A DNA stretch of 64,000 nt from Sinotaia quadrata (Eukaryota; Mollusca; Gastropoda; Architaenioglossa; Viviparidae), in NCBI GenBank assembly GCA_028829895.1, contig CM054183.1, positions 70,369,071 to 70,433,070 of the forward strand, read 5' to 3'. The notes under the pieces were generated by a model that was not told where the DNA came from, did no database searches, and saw only the letters and a list, made by a program, of their open reading frames with translations. Of this stretch, positions 47,615 through 58,920 are shown one piece after another (positions within the stretch are counted from its first letter, which is position 1; each line of letters starts with the position of its first letter). The position numbers and the translations under genes were made by a program.

Positions 47615-47690
47615 CCACATGCCCCTTCTAGGTACGTCACACACCCCTTCTAGGTACCTCACACACCCCTTCTAGGTACCTCACACAACT
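47615..47690. repeat. Short minisatellite, ~21-bp unit
   Basis: CCCCTTCTAGGTACSTCACA occurs three times. Confidence 0.9.
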
Positions 47691-47914
47691 GTTCCAGAAT
47701 CTTCAGTGCGCTTCCCAAGCCCACCATGGAGAATCAGCCCAAACTTTCCTTGCACTATCAAGCACATAATGAGAAATGTTCCAGAATTTTCCTGTCTGCT
47801 ACTCAGCACACCACGGGAATGTTCAAAATAATCTTCGTGAATTCTCGAGACCAAACTCAGGCCACAAATCTCTGCCATATCGGCTCTTGAATTAAATTCA
47901 CAGGAATCAACTTA

Positions 47915-48525
47915 CAGCAACATGTTTTACTGATAAGATGATGACAACTCTAGATTGAGACACCAACATGTTTTACTGATAAGATGATGACAACTCTGGA
48001 TTGAGACACCAACATGTTTTACTGATAAGATGATGACAACTCTGGATTGAGACACCAACATGTTTTACTGATAAGATGATGACAACTCTGGATTGAGACA
48101 CCAACATGTTTTACTGATAAGATGATGACAACTCTGGATTGAGACACCAACATGTTTTACTGATAAGATGATGACAACTCTGGATTGAGACACCAACATG
48201 TTTTACTGATAAGATGATGACAACTCTGGATTGAGACACCAACATGTTTTACTGATAAGATGATGACAACTCTGGATTGAGACACCAACATGTTTTACTG
48301 ATAAGATGATGACAACTCTGGATTGAGACACCAACATGTTTTACTGATAAGATGATGACAACTCTGGATTGAGACACAAACGTGTTTTACTGATAAGATG
48401 GTGACAACTCTGGATTGAGACACCAACATGTTTTACTGATAAGATGATGACAACTCTGGATTGAGACACCAACATGTTTTACTGATAAGATGATGACAAC
48501 TCTGGATTGAGACACCAACATGATC
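47915..48525. repeat. Minisatellite, 46-bp unit x ~13, very uniform
   Basis: CACCAACATGTTTTACTGAT plus AAGATGATGACAACTCTGGATTGAGA. Most copies are identical; one near 48380 has CACAAACGTG and a GATGGTGAC change. This is among the youngest-looking arrays in the window. Confidence 0.97.
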
Positions 48526-48599
48526 AAGTGGAGTACAATAATCCCCGTTGCTTGAAGCAAAAGGAAGAAAAAGGTCCTCTTCTCTGCAACAGTCAAATT

Positions 48600-48740
48600 A
48601 AAGTCACACTAAATTTCAGGCATATTTATTTCATCTCTAAAACTCATTTCTCTCTTACAATCATTCTCAACTTATAAATCCTGCAACAATTTCGTTAGCC
48701 CGATACACACACAGCAAAAGAAATATAGCATTGATCAAAA
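48600..48740 (-). mobile_element. LTR-family fragment G
   Basis: AACTCATTTCTCTCTTACAA, TCTCAACTTATAAATCCTGCAACA and TTCGTTAGCCCGATACACAC correspond to copy D at about 27235-27320. It may be the continuation of fragment F, split by the 46-bp array. Confidence 0.6.
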
Positions 48741-48754
48741 TGCACAAATATAAT

Positions 48755-49122
48755 ATACATTATAATCAAATTAGTGAACATAATGTCTTTAGACAAAGGT
48801 TTAGCATACTAATACTGGATAATGTCAGCAGTCTAAAATTTGATAATGTCTTAAGACAATGTTATAGCTTTATAATACTAGAAACTGTCATGAGACAAAG
48901 ATTTGACTTTCTAATATTTGATAATATCTTTAGACAAAGATTTGACTTTCTAATATTTGATAATATCTTGAGACAAAGGTTTAGCACTCTAATACAGGAT
49001 AGTACTTTAGACAAAGTTTTAGCTTCATATTACTGGATAATGTCTTTAGACAAATGATTAGTTTTCTAATATTAGTTAATGTTCTTAGACAAAGGTTTAG
49101 CTTATAATACTGGATAATGCCT
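48755..49122. repeat. Degenerate minisatellite, ~41-bp unit
   Basis: TTTAGACAAAGATTTGACTT plus TCTAATATTTGATAATATC, about nine copies; the central pair at 48895-48980 is the best preserved. Confidence 0.88.
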
Positions 49123-49124
49123 TT

Positions 49125-49235
49125 AGACAAATTTGTAGCGTGTTACTTAAGAAATGTATGGAATTTGTAGCGTGTTACTTAAGAAATGTATTCATTTGTA
49201 GCGTGTTACTTAAGAAATGTTTTCAATTTGTAGCG
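49125..49235. repeat. Minisatellite, ~31-bp unit
   Basis: TTTGTAGCGTGTTACTTAAG plus AAATGTATT, three copies and a partial one. Confidence 0.9.
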
Positions 49236-49562
49236 TCGTATCGCTAGATGAACACTTTAGCTGTCTGCTTGTCGTATAGTTTTGGAGAGCATTGGATAAT
49301 ATCTTTAACTGCATTTGTAAGTTCAAATAACATTTTGTTTTGTTTTCGAAATTTTTTTCTCTAAATATAGCGTTGAACAATGTCTATTATGTAGTATGGA
49401 GTACAATATTTATATACATTTGGAGTTGTTGCAGGTTTTGACTCTAACAGTAACTAAATGTTGTGGCTGCTATATCAATGAATACTACCTTTCTGTAACT
49501 ACAATGGAAACACTATTTAATTAAATTGTGAACTGAATTTGTACGCATGTGATAATGTGCTT
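49236..49562. other. AT-rich spacer
   Basis: Nothing recognised. Confidence 0.4.
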
Positions 49563-49762
49563 TACGTTTAGAGTGATGTATTCCTTAAAATTGTTACATT
49601 TAGAGTGATGTATGCCTTAAAATTGTTACATTTAGAGTGATGTATACCTTAAAATTGTTACATTTAGAGTGATGTATACCTTAAAATTGTTACATTTAGA
49701 GTGATGTATACCTTAAAATTGTTACATTTAGAGTGATGTATACCTTAAAATTGTTACATTTA
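49563..49762. repeat. Minisatellite, 32-bp unit x 6
   Basis: TTTAGAGTGATGTATACCTT plus AAAATTGTTACA, nearly identical; the left two copies read TATTCC and TATGCC. Confidence 0.96.
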
Positions 49763-50229
49763 CTATTACAGTTGATAAGTATGCACGCGACAGTTCAATG
49801 GATTTTTTTTATTGAGCAGACAATTTGTCCTTTGCAAGGGAAAACATTTTAAATATTCAGAATCATGGTCAAGTATTCCTTAAATGACAAAAGTCTCAAA
49901 ACAATTTTTAGAATGAAGTAATACAATATGATGAATAAATATTTTATCAATGCAAAATGAAGGACGCGTAACATCAATTAGTTAACAGCTATTATTAGAT
50001 CATTTTAAAATGCCCTAACGTAATGCTAAAAAATACCTTACACAGAGTGTTTGCCATGTGAATAATGTTATTGCAAGAGTCATCTTTATAGGCCTGAGAC
50101 ATGGCATTATTATTGTTTGCACCTATCTCCAGTAGCAACAATACATATTTGCCAAGGAAGAAATATTTCATACAAGTAAGTAAATCACGTTTTACTTTAT
50201 CTATTTCAGTTGTGTACATAAGTTAGGCA
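49763..50229. other. AT-rich spacer
   Basis: A 74-codon minus frame (49995-50219) has no known motif. Nothing else. Confidence 0.35.
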
Positions 50230-50720
50230 AGTTGATTGAATTATTGGTCTAGGTCATGCCGGTATTTGTGTATTAATCTAATTCATGGGGATATTGTATA
50301 TTCATCTAGCTCATGACTGTATTTATGTATTCAACTAGTTCACAAAGTATTTCTTTCTTATTCAACTAGTTCACAAAGTATTTCTTTCTTATTCAACTAG
50401 TTCACAACGGCATTTCTTTATTTTTCGTCTAGTTCACAACGGTATTTCTTTATTTTTTGTCTAGTTCACAACGGTATTTCTTTCGTATTCGTTTAGTTCA
50501 CAACGGTATTTATAGTTGATAACAGTATTTGTGCATTGACCTAGTTCATTAGGATATTTTTGTGTGATGACCTAGTTCATAATGACATTAATTTTGTGTA
50601 TTGATCTAGTTCATAATGACATTTGTATGCTGACGTAGTTCATAAATGACATTTGTGTACTGACGTAGTTCAGCATTTTGTACTGATCTCATTCATAACT
50701 AAATTTGTAGGATGAACTAG
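50230..50720. repeat. Degenerate minisatellite, ~30-36-bp unit
   Basis: TCTAGTTCACAACGGTATTT plus CTTTATTTTT; the centre (50325-50510) is clearest, and both flanks decay into CTAGTTCATAATGACATTTG forms. Confidence 0.85.
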
Positions 50721-51061
50721 TTTCTAACTATATTTAGGCTTTGACCAAGCTCAAATTTGTATACGGAAAGGCAAAGGCAAGAAGTGTAAACACTAAATTC
50801 TCCAAGAATTTCCAGGAAGCATGGTATTTCAAACGTCTCCTGATGTCTATCTGTATGGAAAAAGGCATTTAAAATTTCGAGTCCAAATCAAAACGTTCAC
50901 TTTAGACAACCCTAGAAAGTCTTGTGTGAAGAAATATATTCAAATGATGGTGTAATGCGGACTTTTAGACAAAATGACAAAATTAAAATCTGCAATTTCA
51001 ATAAACATTGAAGACTCAAAGAAATTTTCACGACTTTATGTGCTAATACCGTGCACACGAC
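50721..51061. other. Spacer
   Basis: Nothing recognised. Confidence 0.4.
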
Positions 51062-51215
51062 ACTTTAGAAGCAAAGTGATTCTATACAAACATTGTTTCA
51101 TTTAGAAACAAAGTGATTCTATACAAATAATATTTTATTTAGAAACAAAGTGATTCTATACAAATAATGTTTCATTTAGAAACAAAGTGATTTTGTACAA
51201 ACAATGTTTCATTTA
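51062..51215. repeat. Minisatellite, ~40-bp unit x 4
   Basis: AGAAACAAAGTGATTCTATA plus CAAATAATGTTTCATTT. Confidence 0.9.
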
Positions 51216-51357
51216 GAAAGAAAGAAAATGGAAGCAAAAGACATGTATATGTATTCTCTTTGTTAAATTTAGCTTTTTTTTCAGGTCTGCACTAATCTAG
51301 TGTTACTGTTTATTTGACACAGTTAATCTGTGTGCACTTTTAGTATTTCTAGCAACA

Positions 51358-51420
51358 GTGTGTGTGTGTATGTGTGTGTGTGTGTGTGTGTGCGTGTGTG
51401 TGTGCGTGCGTGCGTGCGTA
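51358..51420. repeat. (TG)n microsatellite with CG interruptions
   Basis: TG run passing into TGCGTGCG at the right end. Confidence 0.96.
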
Positions 51421-51539
51421 CTTGTGCAAATGTGTGTTTTACTTTAAGCATCAAGTTTTACTGCATGTTTACACTTTTCGATGTATTACTGCTCATTACA
51501 CAATTACTATAATACGCTTTGGTTACTAGAATATCCTAG

Positions 51540-52290
51540 CGACACTGTTTACTGTATATATTAAATCATTCTCTAGCGATTTAGTGCATCAAATGACGTC
51601 ACTGTTTACTGTATATATTATATCTTTCTCTAGCGATTTAGTGCATCAAATGACGTCACTGTTTACTGTATATATTATATCTTTCTCTAGCGATTTAGTG
51701 CATCAAATGACGTCACTGTTTACTGTATATATTAAATCTTTCTCTAGCGATTTAGTGCATCAAATGACGACACTGTTTACTGTATATATTAAATCTTTCT
51801 CTAGCGATTTAGTGCATCAAATGACGTCACTGTTTACTGTATATATTAAATCTTTCTCTAGCGATTTAGTGCATCAAATGACGACACTGTTTACTGTATA
51901 TATTAAATCATTCTCTAGCGATTTAGTGCATCAAATGACGACACTGTTTACTGTATATATTAAATCTTTCTCTAGCGATTTAGTGCATCAAATGACGTCA
52001 CTGTTTACTGTATATATTAAATCTTTCTCTAGCGATTTAGTGCATCAAATGACGACACTGTTTACTGTATATATTAAATCTTTCTCTAGCGATTTAGTGC
52101 ATCAAATGACGACACTGTTTACTGTATATATTAAATCTTTCTCTAGCGATTTAGTGCATCAAATGACGACACTGTTTACTGTATATATTAAATCTTTCTC
52201 TAGCGATTTAGTGCATCAAATGACGTCACTGTTTACTGTATATATTAAATCTTTCTCTAGCGATTTAGTGCATCAAATGACGACTATTTA
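51540..52290. repeat. Minisatellite, 57-bp unit x 13, CRE/FOX-motif bearing
   Basis: GACGTCACTGTTTACTGTAT plus ATATTAAATCTTTCTCTAGCGATTTAGTGCATCAAAT. Units carry either TGACGTCA (the full CRE consensus) or TGACGACA in an ordered mix; all carry TGTTTAC (forkhead core). The period is a multiple of 3, leaving a 235-codon plus frame (51584-52291) with a 19-residue repeat; with near-identical DNA and no start context, I take it as an artefact. Confidence 0.97.
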
Positions 52291-52311
52291 GTAAGCTCTT
52301 AACAGTAAAAT

Positions 52312-53630
52312 GTGACCTGTCACCACAAAAAGATACTTAAGTCGGATTTTGGGGGTATTGAGATATATATATCAATAGAAAGAAAATTGAAAGGGCTTTC
52401 TGTTGATATAAAAATAAAGAGTGTAGGACAAAATATGGAAAAGTTATGTTTGTTTGAAGTGCACTACTGTCCGGACGGCCATTTTGAGAAAATCGGCCTC
52501 AAAGATTGAACACATTTCTGAGAGGTTTTTCCTTAGCAACCATATATTAATCTGCTTCATTTGCAATCAGAGTTGAAGAAGACACAATAGCTAACACTGT
52601 AATAACTATAAACAACAATTATATTGTTACATCATTTACAGACAACAGTCTTTTTAAGCCATAACGATTAGAATTTCTGTATGCGAGAATGATTATTGTG
52701 GCTCACAGAATATTCTAAAATTAAGGCATAATATTGAATTGATACCTCTTTCTAAATCTGATGCTAGCTCCACTAAATAAATCACAGATTAAAGCTGCAT
52801 TACTTTCACATTCTTAAAAAAAAATATCGTTTAAATAATCCAGTAATTATAGCACACCTTTCACTTCAGTGTACAGTCAGTTATCGTCAGCTGTCGTCTG
52901 CTTCGTCTTTTTCATTGTTCGATCACGCGATTCGCTGTCCGTGTCACTTTAAGATGAAAATCCATCAGCTACATCCTCATTAGCAAAATAATCAGATATC
53001 AAATCTTTAATCTGAATGCTTTCTTTTTCTAAGATGTTGCTTTCTTTACATGAATTCAACAAATTAGCGATTCGTTTCTCCATGTTTGCATTACGCATTA
53101 CAGGACGAAACTGTCTCCCTTGTGTGCGTTTCAACCAATCGCGACCGTCTTTTTATGAGAGCATGCTTGGTAACTTATAGTAAGCTTTGATAAACTGTCT
53201 GCGGATTGGCTGACGCTTTTCACTTTGTTTACGCCAAGCACAGCCTTATAAAACATTCTGATTAGACGTTATAAATAAATAAATAAATAACCAGTGTCGT
53301 CAGCATAAAAATAGGCTTTTTCCTGAGCATTCTGATATACAACATGATGAGGTTCAGCCAGGGATTTTACCGTCTACGATCGTCAGATTATAGCACTTTT
53401 GGGCCATATTTTTCCTTCGAAATTAGACAGTAGGTCACAAAAAAATAATAATAAAGCTATTTCTAGTTCGAATTAAAGAAAAACACGCTAGTAATTTGTT
53501 GTTCGATGGTTTGGGAACACGCTAAAATGAAAATCTCAATTTCACCCATATAGACCCCCACCTTCGTTTTTGCCGTTTTTCTCGGCTTAGCCTTGCGCGA
53601 CTTAAGTATCTTTTTGTGGTGACAGGTCAC
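52312..53630. mobile_element. DNA element with 33-bp terminal inverted repeats
   Basis: GTGACCTGTCACCACAAAAA then GATACTTAAGTCG at 52312-52344 is repeated exactly in inverted form at 53598-53630. AAAT directly flanks both ends (52308-52311 and 53631-53634), a possible 4-bp target duplication, although low in complexity. Inside there is no transposase that I can see, only a small minus-strand coding-like remnant. I cannot assign a superfamily. It is most likely a non-autonomous or internally deleted element. Confidence 0.85.
52877..53134 (-). pseudogene. Coding-like remnant inside the inverted-repeat element
   Basis: A minus-strand frame from an ATG near 53098 encodes a charged peptide with an EKRIANLL-type helix and an acidic ISDYFANEDVAD segment, then a TAA at 52949-52951. 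The same frame stays open for 23 more codons, rich in Asp, Ser and Lys (SDTDSESRDR), ending in TGA at 52877-52879. This looks like the C-terminal part of a real protein broken by a stop, perhaps from the parent transposon. Family unknown; could be chance. Confidence 0.3.
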
Positions 53631-53634
53631 AAAT

Positions 53635-54355
53635 TTTCTCGACTTAAAGTACTTGGATCCATTTCTCGCTCTAAAAATGAAGCAAAATAATACGACAGCT
53701 CATGTTTTGAGTTATCCCTGGTGTTATGTGACAGACCTGTAATGAAATTTGTTGGGGTGGGTGGGTTAGGTGGGTAAAAAGTTCAACGAATTTCAGACCA
53801 TTGCATATAACAAGTTCATCCCAGTGTTTTCATCATCTTTCGTTTATTTTTCATTAATGAACGCTTTAAATAGCTTGATTTTTTGTGGTTTGTATGTTCG
53901 TAAAATATCACGTTATTTTAATGATTGAATAGTTCACGACAAAGTGCTGGCAACCGACTTGTTTGCTTGTACCCACTCTAGAAAGGTGAAGAATGAAACA
54001 TGATTAATTTGGGAAAGAGTAGGATCGCTTTTCTCCCTCTTACTACGACAAATGATTAATGACGCATGCTTTATCAAAAACACGCCATCTTGAGAATCAG
54101 AGAGAGTCGGAGGCACGGCAAGACGAGATACACATCCCACTGGTAGCTGACATTTGACGAGAAACACAAGTAGAGGAAACAGCTTGTCAACAAGGAAATA
54201 TAATGTTATATTTTCTGTGAGAAGTCATGATATGAGCAGTAATGGTTTTACGTAGTTTAATCGCCTAAGCTTGAATTTCATAAGTATAAACATTGAGATC
54301 TTAGACTACTACAACTCTAGATTTAAAGTTTAGGCTATGTCTTCTGGACTTTGCA
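53635..54355. other. Unassigned segment
   Basis: No tandem repeat. A 77-codon minus frame (53934-54167) has no recognised domain. Confidence 0.35.
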
Positions 54356-54359
54356 CTCC

Positions 54360-54650
54360 TAGACCTTTGATGATTGGCTTGTATGCATCTAATTATTAGT
54401 ATTTTCTATTTAATTAATCTAACCATTTGAGTCTAAACATACCAAACATAAGGCATTTTTAGATAAATGGCTTGTATACATCTAATTATTAGTATTTTCT
54501 ATTTAATTAATCTAACCATTTGGAGTCTAAACATACCAAACATAAGGCATTTTTAGATAATTGGTTTGTGTACATCTAATTATTAGTATTTTGTATTTAA
54601 TCTAACCATTTGGAATCTAAACATAACTAAACATAAGGCATTTTTTGTGA
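54360..54650. repeat. Minisatellite, ~93-bp unit x 3
   Basis: TGGCTTGTATACATCTAATT plus ATTAGTATTTTCTATTTAATTAATCTAACC and AACATAAGGCATTTTTAGATAA; the third copy has an 8-bp loss at TTAATTAATC. Confidence 0.93.
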
Positions 54651-55099
54651 AGTCAATTTTACCAAACCCATTTCTTTAGTCTAGGAAGAAGAAAAAAGAC
54701 AGGTAAGGATCTGTTGTTGTTTTCTTGTAGTGTGATCAGCGATACATAGTATATATACAGTGCAGGATTGAAAGAAGTCGTTATTATACATACAGAACAG
54801 AAACGCACTGAAGAAAGAACACATTATTACACAACTTAAACTCCAATCAATGGGCCATTTAAAATATATATTAGAACCTGAATATATGCAAGAGGCCGGG
54901 GCCTCTCTTGACTTCTGAGATTCTAGTACATAAATATTCTGGAGAACCTGGTAAAATACGAAGTAAACAGCAGTTTCTGCAGACAACTCTGATAACAGCA
55001 CATTGTAGGCTAAAAGCACATTAGTCGCAAATGTGAGCAGCAATTTACGTAATAATACACAAGACTTGTGATATCTCTTTGGGGAGTTCCTTTTTATCC
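54651..55099. other. Sequence downstream of the LINE tail
   Basis: A 120-codon minus frame (54681-55043) is hydrophobic and Cys/Ser-rich with no recognised domain. No repeats. Confidence 0.35.
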
Positions 55100-55101
55100 A
55101 T

Positions 55102-55103
55102 AC

Positions 55104-55134
<31 letters not shown>

Positions 55135-56360
55135 CCTCTTTCCACGACTTCTGTTTTGACTGTCGGTTGTGATCCAAGGTCTCGGAATCTTACCAAGATT
55201 CTGGGAGATCCAAGGTTTTACGGAGGATGTGGGCACTTCCGAGGAGCGCTGCTTTGAGTAGTGGAGTTTCCAGGGAGTTTATTCAGGTAGCCTTCCAATT
55301 CAGATGTTATGTTCCCCAAGGCTCCTATCACTATAGGTATCACTTCTGCTTTTACATTCCACAGTCTCTGGATTTCTAATCTGAGGTCTTGGTATTTTTC
55401 TATTTTTTCTCTTTCTTTTGTTTTTAAATTTCTATCACTTGGAACAGCGACATCAATGATTGCTACTGTTCTGTTGGACTTATTGAGAACTACAATGTCT
55501 GGTCTTCGTGCAGGAATCACCCGGTCTGTTCTTTCTGGGGTTTGTATGCCATAGTTTTCACACAGATTTCTATGTATGTGTTTTGCCACTTCATTGTGTC
55601 GTTTGGTGTATTCTGTTCCAGCCAGAACCTGACATCCAGATAGTATGTGTTCTGTTGTCTCATCCATGGATTTGCAGAGTCTACATTTGGAATCATTTGA
55701 AATTTTCATGATTTTCGTTTTGTGTGCTTTGGTGTTGAGTGCTTGATCCTGTGCAGCTGTTATGAGTGCTTCTGTTTCTGCTTTCAGTCCTGCCTCTTTC
55801 AACCATTTGTACGTTGATTGCTTTGTTGATATTTCGTCGGCTTGTCGTACATATTGGCCATGCAGAGGTTTCTGGCTCCAGGTACGTGCTAGTTCTTGCT
55901 TCGTTGTTTTCTTCCATGTTTCTTTGTCTGTTTCATAGGGGTTGGAATAGTCCACTCATCTTTACTGCTTCTATCAGTGGATCATCTTTGTTGTTATTCC
56001 AGATGTAGTCAACAAGGCCGATGACTTCTCCTTCAATGACATGTTTGATTTTCTTGAGACCTCGGCCTCCCATTTTTCGAGATACATAAAGCCTGTCTAC
56101 GTCTGCTTTGGGGTGTAAGGCTTTATGTATTGTGAATAGTTTTCTTGTTTTCCTGTCCAGTTCATTTATTTCATTTGCTGTCCAATCTATGATACCTCCA
56201 GTGTAGCTTACTACAGGTATTGCGTATGCATTAAGGGCTTGTATTTTGTTCGCCCCATTTAGCTTGGACTTCAGGACTTGTCTAACACGTTTTTCATATT
56301 CTCTCTTAACTTTGGACTTCACTTCTCTCTGCATATTTTCTTGATGTTGTAGTATCCCAA
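55102..56360 (-). pseudogene. 5'-truncated, frameshifted non-LTR retrotransposon (R2/R4/NeSL-like)
   Basis: Reading from about 56360 on the minus strand: an LGILQHQEN segment, then KLNGANKIQALNAYAIPVV and the RKTRKL...LHPKADVDRLY...GGRGL region, typical of the RT thumb of LINEs with a restriction-like endonuclease. The frame stops near 55940. After a one-base shift the next frame (from about 55955) gives a CRLC-x7-H-x4-C zinc finger (around residue 92) and an endonuclease core RRPDIVV...IIDVAVPSDRN, the PD...D pattern of these LINEs. A second one-base shift in an A run near 55275 separates the core from the C-terminus ALLGSAHILRKTLDLPESW, whose stop is at 55190-55192. The fingers, palm and catalytic RT motifs are missing, so it is dead. 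The 3' end has an (ATA)n tail. Confidence 0.88.
55103..55131. repeat. (TTA)n, simple-repeat tail of the LINE
   Basis: Nine or ten ATA/TTA units directly after the LINE 3' untranslated segment. Short simple-repeat tails are usual at the 3' ends of LINEs. Confidence 0.9.
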
Positions 56361-57244
56361 GCAGTTCAACCGTGCAGCAATTTTCACTAACTTCCTTGGA
56401 CCAGAAATTCCATGTTGAAGTGGAGCATTATTTGCCATCAACAATTAACAGAGGGCAGTGTATCCTTACACTTACACACCGGGTAGATACTTTCCGAATC
56501 TACCATGGTCAGAGCAGTTTATAAATCAATAAACTGGGAAATTCCAGAGATTCTAGAATTCAAAAATTCTTAAAATATAATCAGGGAACAAACGCTAAGT
56601 TTCCAGTTTATCATCTCTAACTCCATGCTTTCTTACATTCAGATCTCAACTTATAGTTTCTTGCAACAGTATTTATTAACCCAATACATGCATACAGCAT
56701 AATAAATACAACATAATAGTTTATGAACGTGTTCACTGGAAACAATATCATGTGTTTAACATACAAATATCATAATTCACAATTATACAAGCACTAATTC
56801 ACATAATACATCTCTATATGAAACGCAAGTATAATAATCAATATCAAAAATGCACGAAATATTTCTAAGTCCATTCTCTCTCAATCAATCAGTTAACTCA
56901 TCATAAAGCTAACGGCTACCTTTCATGACTGGACCTCTGCCATATCAAATTCAAAGTGATTTAGAAAATAAAATTACTTTCAACAGGTGAACTTTAATCT
57001 CAGGCTGGTCTCGTTCTTGTAAATCATAACCATTGGATAATTAAAACTACTCATCCACCTAAAACTGGTTTAGATTACTTCAGCAAATTATAGCACATTC
57101 TCTTCATGAGTTGTTTACTCCAAGTCTGACACTTACAGGTATATATCAACATAAGCAGTGCCCAAGGTCGGGTCACGATAACATTGGCAACAAAGATATA
57201 ATATTAAGTTTAGAAATATGGGTAGGCAAATTTATTCCGCCACA
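56361..57244 (-). mobile_element. LTR-family copy E, 3'-truncated at the LINE junction
   Basis: On the minus strand it starts at 57244 with TGTGGCGGAATAAATTTGCC and follows copies A and D through ACCAGCC, TGGACTTAGAAATATTTCGT, GGAAACTTAGCGTTTGTTCC and CCAAGGAAGTTAGTG. Similarity ends around CTGCTTGGG (56355-56368), exactly where the LINE begins, so the two share a short microhomology at the junction. Confidence 0.8.
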
Positions 57245-57495
57245 GTGTTCATGCTTGCATTTTTATTAACTTTATTACTACAGAATCGATTTAACTACAT
57301 TATGTTAGCGCGGAGATCTGTTGTTTCATCTATATAGTAGACATATAGCTATTATTCAGTTTACTGAATAGACCATTCGTTGGCAGAACAGCCAAGGACA
57401 AATAAAAGACAATATAATGTCTCAACGTTTATATTTCCTCCATTATCTAAAATCGTAAAATTGTCATCCAGTCGCAATTACTTCCCTGTTTTGCT

Positions 57496-57497
<2 letters not shown>
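57245..57497. other. Spacer
   Basis: Nothing recognised. Confidence 0.4.

Positions 57498-57555
<58 letters not shown>
57498..57555. repeat. (GT)n microsatellite
   Basis: About 28 uninterrupted GT units. Confidence 0.97.
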
Positions 57556-57557
<2 letters not shown>

Positions 57558-57654
57558 AACATTGGACGAAATCTGTTTAAACAAAACCAAATCCAGGAAA
57601 GAAACTAAGCAAGCACTTTATTGCTGCTGTTTTTGTCAAATTCTCATTTCGTCC

Positions 57655-58032
57655 ATGTCTGTTCTCTGTAATACATGTCAACGCCTTTGCTCATTCAAAA
57701 CTCTATGCATGGCAAGTCTGTTCTTTGTAATAATTATCACCGTTTGTAAAATGAATACTCATTCTTTTGCTCATTCAAAACTCTATGCATGGCAAGTCTG
57801 TTCTTTTTAAAATGAATACTCATTATTTTGCTCATTCAAAACTCTATGCATGGCAAGTCTGTTCTTTGTAAAATGAATACTCATTTTTTTGCTCATTCAA
57901 AACTCTATGCATGGCAAGTCTGTTCTTTGTAAAATGAATACTCATTCTTTTGCTCATTCAAAACTCTATGCATGGCAAGTCTGTTCTTTGTAAAATGAAT
58001 ACTCATTCTTTTGCTCATTCAAAATTAAAGGA
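57655..58032. repeat. Minisatellite, 61-bp unit x ~6
   Basis: AAAACTCTATGCATGGCAAG plus TCTGTTCTTTGTAAAATGAATACTC; the first copy has an extra TAATTATCACCGTTTG block. Confidence 0.95.
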
Positions 58033-58059
58033 GTGGCAAGTCTGGTCCCGGTAATAAAT

Positions 58060-58405
58060 AATGATATTGGGCTTGCAATTTTTTAGCTAACATTGTATAG
58101 GTAATGGAACTATTTAAAACGTCTTTCATTGTGCATTTTATCCAAATTTAAATTTTGATATTGGGCTTGCAATTTTTTAGCTAACATTGTATAGGTAATG
58201 GAACTATTTAAAACGTCTTTCATTGTGCATTTTGCTTAGCTAACATTGTATAGGTAATGGAACTATTTAAAACGTCTTTCATTTTGCTTAGCTAACATCG
58301 TATAGGTAATGGAACTATTTAAAACGTCTTTCATTTTGCTTAGCTAACATTGTATAGGTAATGGAACTATTTAAAACGTCTTTCATTTTGCTTAGCTAAC
58401 ATCGC
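58060..58405. repeat. Minisatellite, ~52-bp unit plus longer first copies
   Basis: GCTAACATTGTATAGGTAAT plus GGAACTATTTAAAACGTCTTTCATT, six copies. The first two are ~90 bp apart because they carry GATATTGGGCTTGCAATTTT; later copies lost that part. Confidence 0.94.
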
Positions 58406-58631
58406 GTGGCAAGTGATATCATATTAACTGCAACTAGTACAATAATTATAAATAATTATAAATTATCTTAATGTTTAACAACTTGTATTTATTTAATATT
58501 ATTACCTAATGCTAACTATGGATATAGTAGCCCAAAAGGGAAATTATCTTCCTACGAAACAGTATTACAAATACTACAATTTATTTTGGATCTTAAATTT
58601 TAGATTATTCACGCATACTTAAAAACAGACT
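58406..58631. other. AT-rich spacer
   Basis: Nothing recognised. Confidence 0.4.

Positions 58632-58920
<289 letters not shown>

Noticed and set aside
51584..52291. 235-codon plus-strand open frame with 19-residue repeats
   Set aside because: It is the 57-bp minisatellite read in its open frame. Third-position and first-position changes are equally rare, and there is no upstream coding context.
53934..54167. 77-codon minus frame as a gene
   Set aside because: No domain, no start or splice context, and composition like the surrounding non-coding sequence.
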